Notes under the pieces: generated by a model
The model's database searches: none
Told to the model about the DNA's origin: nothing
Seen by the model: only the letters and a program-made list of their open reading frames with translations
Translations under genes and position numbers: made by a program
Shown: positions 1 through 12,118 of the stretch, one piece after another
How positions within the stretch are numbered: the stretch's first letter is position 1
Layout: each line of letters starts with the position of its first letter
NCBI RefSeq assembly: GCF_040436345.1
Contig: NC_133235.1
Location: 23,150,660 to 23,214,659 of the forward strand
From: Pagrus major
Lineage: Eukaryota > Chordata > Actinopteri > Spariformes > Sparidae
DNA: 64,000 nt
Direction: 5' to 3'

Positions 1-116
1 TACATTAAAAGCACATTTGGACAAGAACGGTAAGGTTTGTCAAGTAATATAAAATCATGCTTCAATGATAGAAGTCACTGAAATCAAACATCATACAGCA
101 ATTATGTAAACTCTAC

Positions 117-3100
117 CAAAGCCTGTGATGAAAAGCAGGTTCTGAACTCCTTGTTGTACAGAGTCAGCTAGGGTAAGATTGACAAATGACTTGATGTTTA
201 GATGGTCCACTAGAGACAGCCAGGAGACATAACTGCTCCGCAGAGGATCAGAGGGCAACCTATCTGCAAAAATCACACACAAAGTAACACAACGTCAAAT
301 GTGTGGGAAAAAAGACCTATCATTTCTTCAAGAGCAGCATGAGTTTGTCACAGTGTGTCTGGGTGTAGCCTTGTGAAAGTATGACTGATTGGAGCATACT
401 AAGCATACGACTGGCCAACGATCATTGCATTTATACAACTGATATTTGCTTAACATTGCAGCTGTTCCTTAAAGCCTTTAGCGAGAACAGCTACAACTAT
501 CAGCTTCGAAACAGCCACCTTTAAAAGCTTTCTTTAGCTCAGTGTTTAATACTAGTAACTTTAGGTTTAATATGATCAGTTAGAAATATACTTATCCATC
601 TCCTACGTTTGTCTTACCCAGTGAACCCAGCTTTACATGTCCCAGCACATAGAGGCCACTTTTCTTCAGGTCGTTAATAAAAGTCATGAGACCTGTACAG
701 CTGCGGGGGTTTGCCACCATCAGCAGCACCTGGGGCCTCCAGAACTTCACATGATCCTTACGCACATCCAACATCAACAGGTATTTGCGCACCTAAGTGA
801 ATAAAAATGAGGTTAAAAAGAGATCTGATGATGTACTTATTAATGCAAAGTGGCACCATATTGTTACTTAATGTGAGAAAGGTGGCCCCTTTGTAACTGT
901 GCACCTGGTGGAAGATGAGAGCCTGGCTGATGTAGCCCCAGTTGCTGATGGGGCCAAGGTAGTGGATAAGCATTACGAGCAGCAGCATAAAGGCTATGCT
1001 GGCAAATGCATAAATGGCATTGATCAGGAACATCATGAGAAGGCAGCCAATAATGCCTAGAGTGCAGGTATGCCACGTAAAACAACGAAATGAGGGTCTA
1101 AATTAAAAAACGACAAGACATGACAGAATATGGAATGAAAATCACATTTTCAACCATGATTGAATGAAATCCAAAACAGAAAGCCTAACTCACTTAAACA
1201 CCCTGCACTGTACCTGAAGTTGGGTGCAGAAGCCCATTCCAGAGCCAAACAGGCCAAGTTCACAGCAGCATAGACCAACAAGAAGAAGATGCTCACAATA
1301 CCAGCAATGGTGTTCAATTTACCAGTAAATAGCACCACCTAGTGAAAGGAGTAAGGCACATTTATTTGGCAACAGATTACATTCAAAACACTCCTTGAGG
1401 AACAGCTGTTTAATAATACAGAGGTTTTAAAATAGACACTTTCCAAAAAAGGACCACCGAGTAAAAGTTCCCTGTTAAATTTAGTTTTAGTGCAGAACAG
1501 TGACAAATATAATATATAATAATCAATCATTTGTGGTGCTTAAATCTCATTCAGGTTGGAGCTACATGTTTTAAATATTAATAATTAAAATATGTAATAC
1601 TTCTAGCACTAAAAGTAACCAGACTTTGGCACAAAATTGTTTTAACAATGTATACAAACACCATCCATATATCAAGTCTACATGAAAAGTTTCTGACCCC
1701 TGAATGTCTCTTGATCCCAATGCGAACCACCACGATTAACTGGTTTAAAATTACAGCTATACTACACGTCTTATTGCTAAAAAAAAATGAAGAAATATAA
1801 CCTTGCTATAGTATCTAGCTAATATGCTGATTCTAAGTAACATAGTAGTGAAATGAAGAGTTCACTTACTGTACTAGTGTAAAAGGACACTGTCTTCCTG
1901 GCAAAACCTTTCAAGCCTTCAGTGCTCTTTATTTGACAGATGTTTAGTCAATCTGAAGCCGAGTAAAATGTTGTACAAATGTTTTTGCTCTGTGAGTGGT
2001 AGGTAAAGGATCATTAGATCCAAAATAATTACATTTCTCATTACAAAGGTACTGCTCTATACATTTCCCCACCACAAACAAATTCACAAAAAAACAAACA
2101 AGCAGTTGCAATATACAGGATAATGTCAATGATTAGTAAATTCTAACAATTGTGGATTATTCCATCAGGGCATCAAGGTTTGAACTTTGCCCACTTTATC
2201 TTCCTAATTACTAAAAAATGATGGCACCAGCAGAAAGCAAAATGGAAAACAGCAAGTAAAGACAAACAATCGGGGTGTAAATGGCTATCATTTTTCATCT
2301 TCTTATGTTGTTCAATATCAATTTAATGTTGTATTACTGTCCTTTACTGCTCATCTTTCTACTTTCGATCAATAAGGGGTTATGGGTAGCTGTCAGCAAA
2401 CTGTGGTATAAAATATCCATTTGGAAGATGGCAAAATAGTCATTTCACTGGGCAAAATATTGAACTAGGTCACGAACATGTAAGAGCTAAATGAAATCAA
2501 ATAAGCTCAAGACGAGACTCAACTTGATGCACGCAGGAAAACTGTCACCACTTCTTAAGCAGTATACCATCCTACCTGTATAAGCAACCAGGAGACAAGC
2601 ACCGAGGCCCAGGGGTTCCCGCTTCGAGATGTTTTCTTCGCCAGAGCCAGGACACCACCTACAGAGATTAATAACATTAACAAACGCAAAGTCACTCTGT
2701 CCATCATTTCACATTGTCCTAAATCAGATAAACAACTGAGTCATCCTGCACTCATCCTTAAGCCAAACACACAATGAGAGGATTTTATTTCTTCTAAGAA
2801 ATTCAACAGTGCAAGCCATCTGTTGTCAAACGAGGCTTTCCAAATTAACATGCCTCCACTCGGAAAATGAGACATGATGAAATTAATAACAAGTGTTAAC
2901 TTCTCACATTTGAGATGGAGGCCTCCTTCAACAGATGGCTGATTATTAAAATGTTGACTCAGCTTTATAGAAGGCCAGCTGGAGCTGGATATGCTTTCTT
3001 ATACTCTGGACCATTTATTTAGCCCTGATTATAACCTTAACAAGAAAGATTAGTAATTAAATCCTTCTCACTACACATATGGTCAGAGGCCAGATTAGAT

Positions 3101-6100
3101 AAAAGCCTACTGCCAATGAATAAACAATTTGCTGCTCTTTATTATGCAATTCTTAGTACTAGGCACAATAGGGGAAACAAATTGCAAACACTGGGCAGCA
3201 GAACACATGTTGTTCACGGATCTCACCAAACAGGTTGTCTTTGGAGAGGGCATACAGGATCCTAGAGGCTCCTATCAGGTTACTCATGGCAGCAGACATA
3301 GTGGAGGAGTAAACCCCAACTGTCAGCATTGGTGGCCATATATTGATGTCCCCTAGGAAACTGTAGTCTCTTTGGAGAAGGTGACTAAGGATAATGGATA
3401 AAAAAACAAGAAATTAATGAAAATAATTACTTTATCAGATTAACTGTGTTCATACAACTTCATTTGTTTAAATGACCTGATATGTGAACAAAGACGACAA
3501 TTCAGAATTAAACTCTTAAAGTACAACTACCGATATTCTATCTCTATAAAAAGACAGCAAAAATATACAAAGTGCTTAAATGCAAAAACATCTTTTGAAA
3601 ATTCCCAGATTACAAATTCAAGTGACCACAGTGAATTGTTTTTACCATTTCAGCATATTTGAACTAGCACTAGATCAGCGTGTTTGACTGTGTCAGTGTT
3701 GGTGCGTCTCACCGATCACAGGACCACGCAATCAGCAAACTAAGCAGATTGTATGTGATGAAAGTTGTAAGAACAGCTGAAATGGTTCCTCTTGGGATGG
3801 AATAGCTGGGGTTTTTCAGGTCACCTGGAAAACATATGACAAAAGTTCCCTCTTCACAAAACCTGATCTATTCACACCTTATTGAAGGTGTGAATAAAAT
3901 TATGCCTGAATTTTACACAAGAAAAATAAAAAGACACATTTAACATTCACCTGTCAAGTGTTGGAATTAAACGTCACAACTTGTGCTGTAATCTTGAATT
4001 ATTGTGAAATCTATCCCAGTTTTATTTGTACTGCATTTTATAAATTGAGGGGAACTTTTTGGTGATAAACTTGGAAATGTTGTACTTTACATGTTGATCA
4101 GGGCCCAATTAATGCACCCTTACTCTCTGATTATAAGGCCAGAGCACCTGACCATATCTGATTAGATTCAGCTAAACCTCCATAGGCTTTGTGTTTTTTG
4201 ACGGTCATGGGATCCCTCCTGCTTGAAGCGACAACTAGCTACAAAAAAAGGCCCTTGCCCTTTGCAAAACAATCTATTTAAGTAATTTTAACATCTTACC
4301 TGACATGTTGGAGCCTGCCATGATTCCAGTGCAGCCGTTGAACATGACAGCAAACACTGTGACAAAACTCATCATGGCACCAGTGGTGTAGTCTACTGTG
4401 TATTTGGCTAGAAAAGGGGAAATTGGAAGAAAAAAAAAACAGGAATCTTAAACATGCTAGGTTAATAATTAATTTTTTCTATCCTCCGCTTGAATACTGA
4501 AAGTCCTGAATCAACAAATAAGAGCTAATAATACAAAGGGTGGATCGTCTCACACAGGTTCAACATTTTTAAAATAGTTTTAAGATCATCAAACCCTATA
4601 AAATGTCCAAACTCAATCCTAATCTCTTACGCAATAGGTTGCCCTCCAAGGTGTGAAGCTGGAAGCCAGAGTAATTTGCAGTGTTCAGGCTGGTACTGTT
4701 CCAACTAGATGTCTCTGGTAAAATCACCACAATAGGCCCCATGATGAAGAAACTCATGAAGACAGAAACCAGGACTGTCGTGACTATGATGAAGACAATA
4801 AAGGCTGCTTTGGCATAGATGTGGGCTCCGACCTGTAATGACAAGCAAGTTAAATTAAGGAATTATTCAAGGGCCTCTATTATTTCTAATGTATGTAAAT
4901 GATGATGCATGCAGCTGTGAAATGCAAGCTCTTATTGTATGCTTTGCTGGTATCTTGGAATGATGTCAGTGAGATAGAGAACACTCATAAGTAATTAAAG
5001 ACTGTACAATAGTGACTCAGACAAAAAGCTTTCAATACATTTGGGTAAAACCGAGTCAATCCTGTTTGGAGCTAAGGGGAAACTCAAGAACAAATGCGTT
5101 GAAAGTCTCTTGTAATGTAGATGAAATTGAATATCAGACAAGTGTCTCATAATTAGGATAATTACAGGAACAGTCACTCTTCTGTGAATCCATTCCTGCT
5201 AAAAAAAAAAAAAGTGCCAGCAAACTCAAACTGTTGTTCAGATTTGTCTTTTCCTGTCTGCTTATCCATAAATAAAAATCAAACTAATGACATACAGTAC
5301 ACTATCTAGCACCACTCTCAAGTCCAATATTGACTGTCAATATGGCCCAAAATAAGATATCTTAAAAGCTACCAGCCAAAGATTTTGCTAGTTTATATCC
5401 ACCGCCGTAAGTGGATACTTTTAACAACTCATGATGACCTCTTGACCTTTCCTTTAGCAGCACCATTGTTGGCTCTAGATATTTATAGTCTTTCCTTTAG
5501 GGATGCAGTATTGACAAACTCTGCAGTTGTTCACATTCGTAATGAAATTCAGTTTCTATCAACAGAGCAATAAACTCTTATTACCCCTTTGTTTATTGTG
5601 CAGTGTAATAAGCAATACAGCCTAAACAGGCTGCCAGTGGGGATTTATAGTCCTTAAATGGTTGTGTATTTAGCAAAAATAGTTCTCAGAAAAAAAAAAA
5701 AGATTTACTCCCTCCATTTGTATAAGACAAAGATGAGCTAACAAGATGCATCTTAATTTAAAAAATGAAGTAGAATCTAAACAATGAAGTCTCACCAAGC
5801 AGACAATGAAACACAAGAAGAGCAGGACAGTGCCGTAAAGCAGTGACCACCAGTATCCTGAAGGCAACACCTGATGGGGACCTGCAACACCCTCTGTGAG
5901 ACAGTCAAACAGGGTTAATTATCAAAAAATATATAATTTAAAAAAATTCTTATTAAAACTTAAACAGGTATTACTATTGTGAACAAGATAGTCTGGTAAA
6001 ATCCCAAGTATAGATGTCTCAACTGTGATGCAAGGACCTTACCTTCTGGAATGCCAAAGGTAGACATGACAGCCTCGACCAGACCCAAAACATAGAGGGC

Positions 6101-8060
6101 ACTGCTGCACACATTGGCAAAGAAAAACATGATCCCAATGCTGCCACCAAACTCTGGACCCAGGGCACGACTGATCATGTCTGAGCATCTAAGTTGAGGT
6201 TTTCATATGTATATAAACCAAATAAAACTGGGCACATTATCTCACCTTAAACATGGATAAAGATCAACCAGTGGTCAGATTTAAACCAAGTGCCACTGGT
6301 GGATAAAGTAAATCATGGGAGGGAGAAACATAAAGCAGGAACATTTTAATTTTTCAATCCATTAGTCAGGCTTAATCACAGACAGACACCCAAGAGAGGC
6401 TTTTAAGCAAAGCATAATTCTCTCTCAGCAGTAAAGGATACAGTAGGCACCTCCAGCATCTAAAGCCCCGTTGGTGGAGATGGCACAGACCGAAAGCACG
6501 GTCATTGTGATGATAAAGTAGGCCACAAGGAACATGAGTATGGATTGATAGAGCCCTGCTTGACCCACAACAAATCCTGCAAGAGGTAGGAACACTTGAT
6601 GTAATGTAGTGTCGTCGAGGATCGAAGCGGTTTCAAAAATTCAGTATTGATATTTATTTATTTTTCGACACCAATATAATGTAGTCCAAGGTTGACCTCA
6701 GGCCCGTAACATCACTGTTGCTTGTAAAGTAGTTAGTAGTAGGAATATTTTTCTACTGATATTTTCTATTAACTTACAGTATGGACACAACAGATGTCAA
6801 CCAATTAAAAAAAATAAACATTGCTTTATATCACTGTAAACTAGTGTTGTAGTACTCGAGATCAGTCTTGGTCTCAAGCCCTTTTTTTGAGGTTCTTTGT
6901 CTCATCTTGGAATCGAGGTCATTTTTACTTGGTCTTGTCTCGTCTCGGACTGGGCGGACTCGGGTTTTTTGAATGAGACCGGTCAAGACCACCGCTGATA
7001 GGCTTTTTGTCCATGCCTTACTGATAAGAGCGAAAAAGGACCCTCTCAAAAACAGCCAATGACTTAAAATCATTGGTAGTGTAGAGATTTCCCCCAGCTA
7101 AAAAAAAAGAAGAACTCACATTTTGATGTTTTGTTATGATTTTCCTTTGATATATATATATGGTCTTGGTCTTGTCTCGGTCTCGACCTCCAAATGTCTT
7201 GGCCTTGTCTCGGTCTCGGTACTCTCTGGTCTCGGTAATGTCTTGGTCTCGGTTGGTGCGGTCTTGACTACAACACTACTGTAAACTAAATTTTATCTAC
7301 ATTTTAAGATTTTGGGCAGCCGGACAAAATTAAAGCGCTCACCTTGAGGCTCTGGGAAATTGTTATGGGCATTTTTAACTTTTAAGACATTTAATAATAA
7401 TAAAAAAAACAGATTAATGTAGGTGGTGGCGGTAATTGTGCTGCAAAATATGCCACCGGTTGAGATTTTATACTTGCTACATCTCAATAGGTAGGTTAGG
7501 ATAAGGAGGGAGGTTAGCGAGTGTTATCATTTAGCATTAAGGTAGCTAGCATTTTTGACAAAACAGCATTAGCTACAGCGCTTGGAAAAGGCATGCCAGG
7601 AACATTAAATTAATAATAATACTATAATGATGACCAATGTTGAGGTGACAGGAACTGACATGACTTTAATGTTTACATTTCATTTGGACTCACCTGAATG
7701 GCTCAGAGGCTAGCCGCCATCAACCTGACTGCTAAACTAATCCGGTACAAATTAAACTGAGTGACTTTATTCAGAAGATTTATCCATTTGTATTTTTTCA
7801 GTTTGCTCTAATGCGTCTCTTTTTTCAGGAGACTTTCTCCGGCCGCACTCACCGATTCGCAGGAACACAACGACGCTAAACATGGAGAGCAAAGTCGGCA
7901 CGACCACGCCGAACACCACTCCGAGCTTCCGGGCGGGTTTGTCGTCGGACCGTCGGCCGCCTCTGCCCGCCTTGGTCCCGCTGTGTTTGGACGCATCTCT
8001 GGGCTCGGAGCAGGTGCTGGCGGTGAGTCGGTAATGAAGAAGCGGCCTCTTCTCCGACAT
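117..8060 (-). CDS. slc12a9: slc12a9, cation-chloride cotransporter family member 9 (3' part outside window)
   Basis: SLC12-family multi-pass membrane transporter; human SLC12A9 is linked to lysosomal ion handling. Thirteen coding exons are readable on the minus strand, all with GT-AG borders and consistent phase: 7853-8060, 6442-6576, 6043-6180, 5796-5893, 4631-4832, 4300-4407, 3713-3824, 3227-3384, 2576-2658, 1214-1338, 905-1097, 618-792, 117-263. Together they give 1,882 nt (about 627 residues; human protein about 914), so the C-terminal third is missing. Hallmarks: [20 protein letters not shown] (TM1), [20 protein letters not shown] across exons 2-3, [19 protein letters not shown] across exons 6-7, [16 protein letters not shown] in exon 8, [10 protein letters not shown] in exon 10, [14 protein letters not shown] in exon 12. 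The exon-5 loop has N-glycosylation sequons (NST, NYS). The start ATG at 8060 is followed by EKRPLL, an acidic-dileucine motif. Identification is from remembered family sequence; very secure. Confidence 0.95.
6842..7278. mobile_element. hAT-type MITE with intact 8-bp target duplication
   Basis: A 437-bp non-autonomous element in slc12a9 intron 1. Its ends are perfect 11-bp inverted repeats (TAGTGTTGTAG at 6842-6852 and CTACAACACTA at 7268-7278). It is flanked by identical 8-bp direct repeats CTGTAAAC (6834-6841 and 7279-7286), the duplication length made by hAT transposases. The interior consists of simple variants of 'ggtcttgtctcggtctcg' and has no transposase frame. Confidence 0.85.
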
Positions 8061-8091
8061 GTTGGTGATGTTGACGGTTGATTCCGCTCGC

Positions 8092-8157
8092 TGACGTCAC
8101 CCGCTTCAGTTGAAAAGCACGGTTTTAAGTGCACGTGCGCAATCTGCGTCTGACGTC
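8092..8157 (-). promoter_or_regulatory. slc12a9 proximal promoter: two CRE-like sites and a CACGTG E-box
   Basis: A perfect palindromic CRE (TGACGTCA, 8092-8099) lies 32 bp upstream of the slc12a9 start codon. A CACGTG E-box follows at 8132-8137 and a TGACGTC half-palindrome at 8151-8157. The surroundings are CpG-containing, and no TATA box is evident. The motifs are seen directly; a regulatory role is inferred. CACGTG is the core bound by MiT/TFE factors, which would suit a lysosomal transporter, but it is also bound by many other bHLH factors. Confidence 0.45.
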
Positions 8158-8501
8158 TTCTGTTGCTAAGGGTCCGCGTTTAGCTCATTAAATGGCCGCC
8201 GTCCACCTCCACCTCCACCTGTGCAGGTAATGAGCTTTGTTATTGGATAAAATGACGTTACTTCCTGTTACTGACCATTCAATTTGCAGTTTCTCACTGA
8301 TTGTGTCATTGATTAGTTCAGCAGCAAATGTGTTTATATTCATTGAGCAGATAACTAAGCTAGCTTAACGAAAATAGAGTTGGCTAACTATCTACACCAC
8401 CAACTAGCTAAGTAACCAAACAAATAAGTAACCTGATTAAAGAGGTTTGTGTTTGAAATCAGTTTATTGCATATTATACGACAAAGGTTATGTATCATAA
8501 G

Positions 8502-9084
8502 CAGCGGTGTTGTAAAAAAAAAAAGTGCTCAAAAGACATACTTGAGTTAAAGTAAAGATACTGTGTTTAAACATTACTTTGGTAAAAGTGAAAGTCACCC
8601 GTAAGTATCACACTTGAGTGAAAGTCTTGAAGGTGCGCAATGTAGTTTGGGGAAAGAAATTTTAATCAGAAGAGAAAGATCTTCATTGATACATTTTGTT
8701 ATGTTTAAACAAGCTAAATAAACAAACTTTCTTCACTTTCATGACTGAATAAACAAACTGATATTAAAGGATAAGACAATTTCATACTGTTTTACTTTTT
8801 ATTATTGTTATTGTTATTATTTATATGTGGCGGACCCTGCCACCTTTCTAGCTTCAAACAGTGTTCTGGGGACCTTATTTTCCTCCGAGAACAGCTTGTT
8901 TATTCAGTTATGGAAAAGATAAATATTTCTGAGTTTGAATTATTCTTTAAGGTTCATAGTAAGAGAGTAAAAAGTACAATATTTGCCTCCAAAATGTAAT
9001 GAAGTGGAAGTATAAAATAGCAGAAAAGTTCCTCAAAATTGTACTTAAGTACAGTACTTGAGTAAATGTTACATTCCCTCACTG
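8502..9084. mobile_element. Old hAT-like dispersed repeat (teleost 'ACTTAAGTAC' family)
   Basis: The right part, read on the minus strand, shows the very common teleost repeat that opens CAGTGAGGGAATGT and continues 'atttactcaagtactgtacttaagtacaattttgagg'. The left end at 8502 starts CAGCGGTGTTG, a plausible partner of a CAGTGGTGG-type terminus. The 8-bp flanks (8494-8501, 9085-9092) do not match convincingly, so the outer limits are approximate. It lies between slc12a9 and thpo and has no coding potential. Confidence 0.6.
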
Positions 9085-10599
9085 ATAAACAATATTCTTT
9101 AACATAAAGTGTCGCAAAAATGTCCTCTTAAATGCAAAATATGATTATTTACACACATAAATTCACAAAGACGCCAAAGATTTCCTGAATCGAAAAAAGC
9201 GAAACATAGAAACACATCTACAGCAATAGAATTTTAAGATAAAAATGTAAACAGAGATAAGATCTAAAAGTGCAATGAGAAAAGCAAAAAAAATCTACTC
9301 ACAAAATTCAAACCAGAAACATATATCAACACTTTACAGTCCCCTACTACTCTTCAGTCAGTGTCTTTGATAAATATGTATGATTTTGTAATCGAGCTAA
9401 TGTGCACAGGCCGTCTAGAAGTATCTGCATAATAACCAGAATAAAATTAAAAACAAAACAATGTTGGAACTGAATATGAACTGTGAGCAAAACAAATCTG
9501 GCATTAAACATGAAAAAGTGAAGGATGACTTTTATGATAATTTTGATATGGTAATTTTGCACAGTGGAGACTAGGAGAAGCTGCCTGTAGGCTATATAAA
9601 ATAAAAAATATATTGTAGACTTGCATTGGTTTTATAATCCCGCAACCATTAGGCAATATGAGGGAGGATGCCATACCCCTACTTAGCAAAATGATCCGCT
9701 TGTTAACATGTGATTCCCCACTCTCCATCCCCTAGTAGCAGAGAGAGTGTAGGGGTTTGTTTAGTTGAATATGTTACTCTAGTATGCCTGACTCATTGAT
9801 CCTTTATCTGACTGAGGTTTGTGCAAGTTAGAGTCTATGGCCCCAGTCATGGCTCTGAAATATCAATGGCCCAGCTTTACTGTGTATTGATAAATCCATG
9901 GAACTGTCCTCGGTACTGAAGTAGCAGACGGATTTGTATTTTTTTTTCCCTCTTTCAGTCAGTTTTGTCTTGAATCTATAATATTCTCTGTACTTTGTAT
10001 TCTAAATACTGAATTCTATTATATGTTGTAGCCTATATACTCTATGGACTAGTGTCACCTTCATGATTGAGAGCGAGAGGATCATAAAGACACACAGCCG
10101 CCTATAGTAACAAAATATTTTTGGGGAAACATGACTTAGATGATGAAGATGTAGTTTTTAGTTAGAGTTAGTGTTTGGGCCATCCTCCCATTAAAAAGTT
10201 TACAAATCACCTGCTGCTCAAAACTAAATTTAAAGTATCCTTAGTTTTATGTAGAATTGTCCTAAAAATGCCTTCCTATTATACATTCAATCATCCGTGA
10301 TGCTCATCAGTGCAGTCACATTGCTCTTTCATTTTCCTTCTCCAGCTGTAGTTCCTCTTAATGACCAGCAGAGAAGGGTGCATTGCTACTTTTTACTCCT
10401 GATCAGTATGAGTCTACACATCATACTATGCAAAAGCAGACTTTTCGCAAATAAGAAAGGCAGCATGGTGAGAAGAAAATCCAGATCCGCTCAGCTGCTT
10501 TGCTCTGGTGGATTCTCATTGTTCTTTGTTGACCTGGGGCTTTAGTTGAACTCATCCCCCTGTTGATAAGGAAAATTGGGTCCACTGAAGCTGTTCTTG
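9085..10599. other. Non-coding spacer between slc12a9 and thpo
   Basis: AT-rich sequence with only short frames that lack splice-supported or family-like content. It must contain the 3' UTR of thpo, whose stop codon is at 10600-10602, but I could not place a poly(A) signal with confidence. Confidence 0.5.
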
Positions 10600-12118
10600 T
10601 CACTGGGAAGTGCATCTGTCTTCCAGGTCAACCATGAACCACTCCAGTTTGCCTGAGATCAGTTGGTTGTACTTCAGCAGGACTGTGTTCAGACTCAAGG
10701 TGCTTCGAGGAACACAAGACAGTGCTGGACTCACCGCTGGCCCCTGCTGGTCCAAACAGAAAACACAACAATGAAGACGGTATTAGAAATGAATAAGAAC
10801 ATGAATAAATGTGAGAGGCTGGAACTGAAACCAAAAAAGATTGTGACACAACACCCAACACGGGTGTCAAAAATGGCACTATTTATTAACAGAAACACTG
10901 ATATAAATGTTTTTTTTGCCAACAGAAATTCACAGATTAACTTCCTAAATTTTAGGATATTATGTAAAACACAAATCACAGGACACCCATCTTGCAGTCT
11001 GTCTCACTGGGAAAGTATGCACTGCTATCTTCCTTCTCATCCTGAGGAAGGAAGGCTCGGGGTGACACAACATAACATCATCACTCCCGGGGCACAGATA
11101 TTCCAGCAAGCGACACATTTATGAGAAACCAGGATATTTCCACACCAGAGGAAACTGATAATGCCTCTCATTCAGATGCAAAACCAGCGAGAGAGAAGCC
11201 CATTAACACGTCTACACTCACTTCGTGTGAATATTCATTGTCACACTGATGAATTTTACTTGGCTCTGTTTGTTGTGATGTGTTTGTGTGTGAGTGTAAG
11301 AAGACTGACTGCGCCCAGTTAGCTTTGATTTGGTTATTTGCAGGTCATTAAAGCAGCCACGTGAAAGCTCCTTACAAGCCAAGGATGTTTAAAAAGTATT
11401 TTATAGTCTTTTTCCTTCTTAACAGCTATTTAAATGGTTATGTGAATACAAGAAAAAAAATTTGCATCCCTATTTAGAGTGATTTTAACCTTGACATGTA
11501 CTTGTTTCTGTCACTGTGAGCACTTCTTACACTCAGCTGGAGGTGTGTGAGTATGAGCAGGTAGTTGTTGATGTTGTTTTCCAGTCTCTGCAGTGGCAAA
11601 GAGGCACATCCTGGCTGGATCTGGGCCCTTACAACCTTCACACCTTCAATAAGAAGCCTCAAGGATGCAACTATGTCCCCTCTTATCCCTTGATGCTGAG
11701 GTAACACACACACACAAACACGTTAAGAAAAAGAAAAGCATTGTGTTATAAAAGCAGAAGTAAGCAAGTAAAAAAATTACATTTTGGAATCAAAATGCCA
11801 ACATACTGATTTGTTCCTCCAAGATGCTACATGGAGCTCGGTGCAGGGTAGCTGAACCAGTGTGGAGAAGGTTTTGGCGTCATTACACTCACTCTGCAAG
11901 AAGACGGACAGAATAGGTGGACTACAGAGAGACAGACTGATGATGGACTACAGATAACAACAGACAGACAGAAAGAGAGAGTCATATCCTCACCAGTGCA
12001 CTCTCCGTCTCTGCCACAATATTCAAAGCCCTCCTGGCGCCTTTATTACACACAAAATCTATGGGTTTGGTCTCAGCATCCCACACCTCAGAGGCTACCA
12101 TACAGAGCAGCAGGAGTC
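10600..12118 (-). CDS. thpo: thpo, thrombopoietin-like four-helix cytokine (first coding exon not found)
   Basis: Secreted EPO/TPO-family cytokine, known in vertebrates to drive thrombocyte and progenitor growth through Mpl. Four minus-strand exons with GT-AG borders and matching phase: 11994-12118, 11807-11893, 11531-11695, 10600-10746 (TGA at 10600-10602), about 174 residues plus a missing exon 1. Exon 2 ends the signal peptide (LLLLCMVASEVWDA) and carries DFVCNKGARRALNIVAETE (helix A). Exon 4 (GDIVASLRLLIEGVKVVRAQ, then IQPGCASL) aligns with human TPO [20 protein letters not shown], including the Cys that EPO lacks. Exon 5 ends in helix D (LLKYNQLISGKLEWFMVDLE, then DRC) and stops, so there is no mucin-like tail. 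One sequon (NKS) ends exon 3. The neighbour clcn2 matches human THPO-CLCN2 linkage. epo is the alternative but fits less well. Confidence 0.82.

Noticed and set aside
10600..12118. Identification of the cytokine as erythropoietin
   Set aside because: The exon 4 wording, including the Cys equivalent to that of GPTC in TPO, and the clcn2 neighbour favour thrombopoietin; the short C-terminus alone would have fitted epo.
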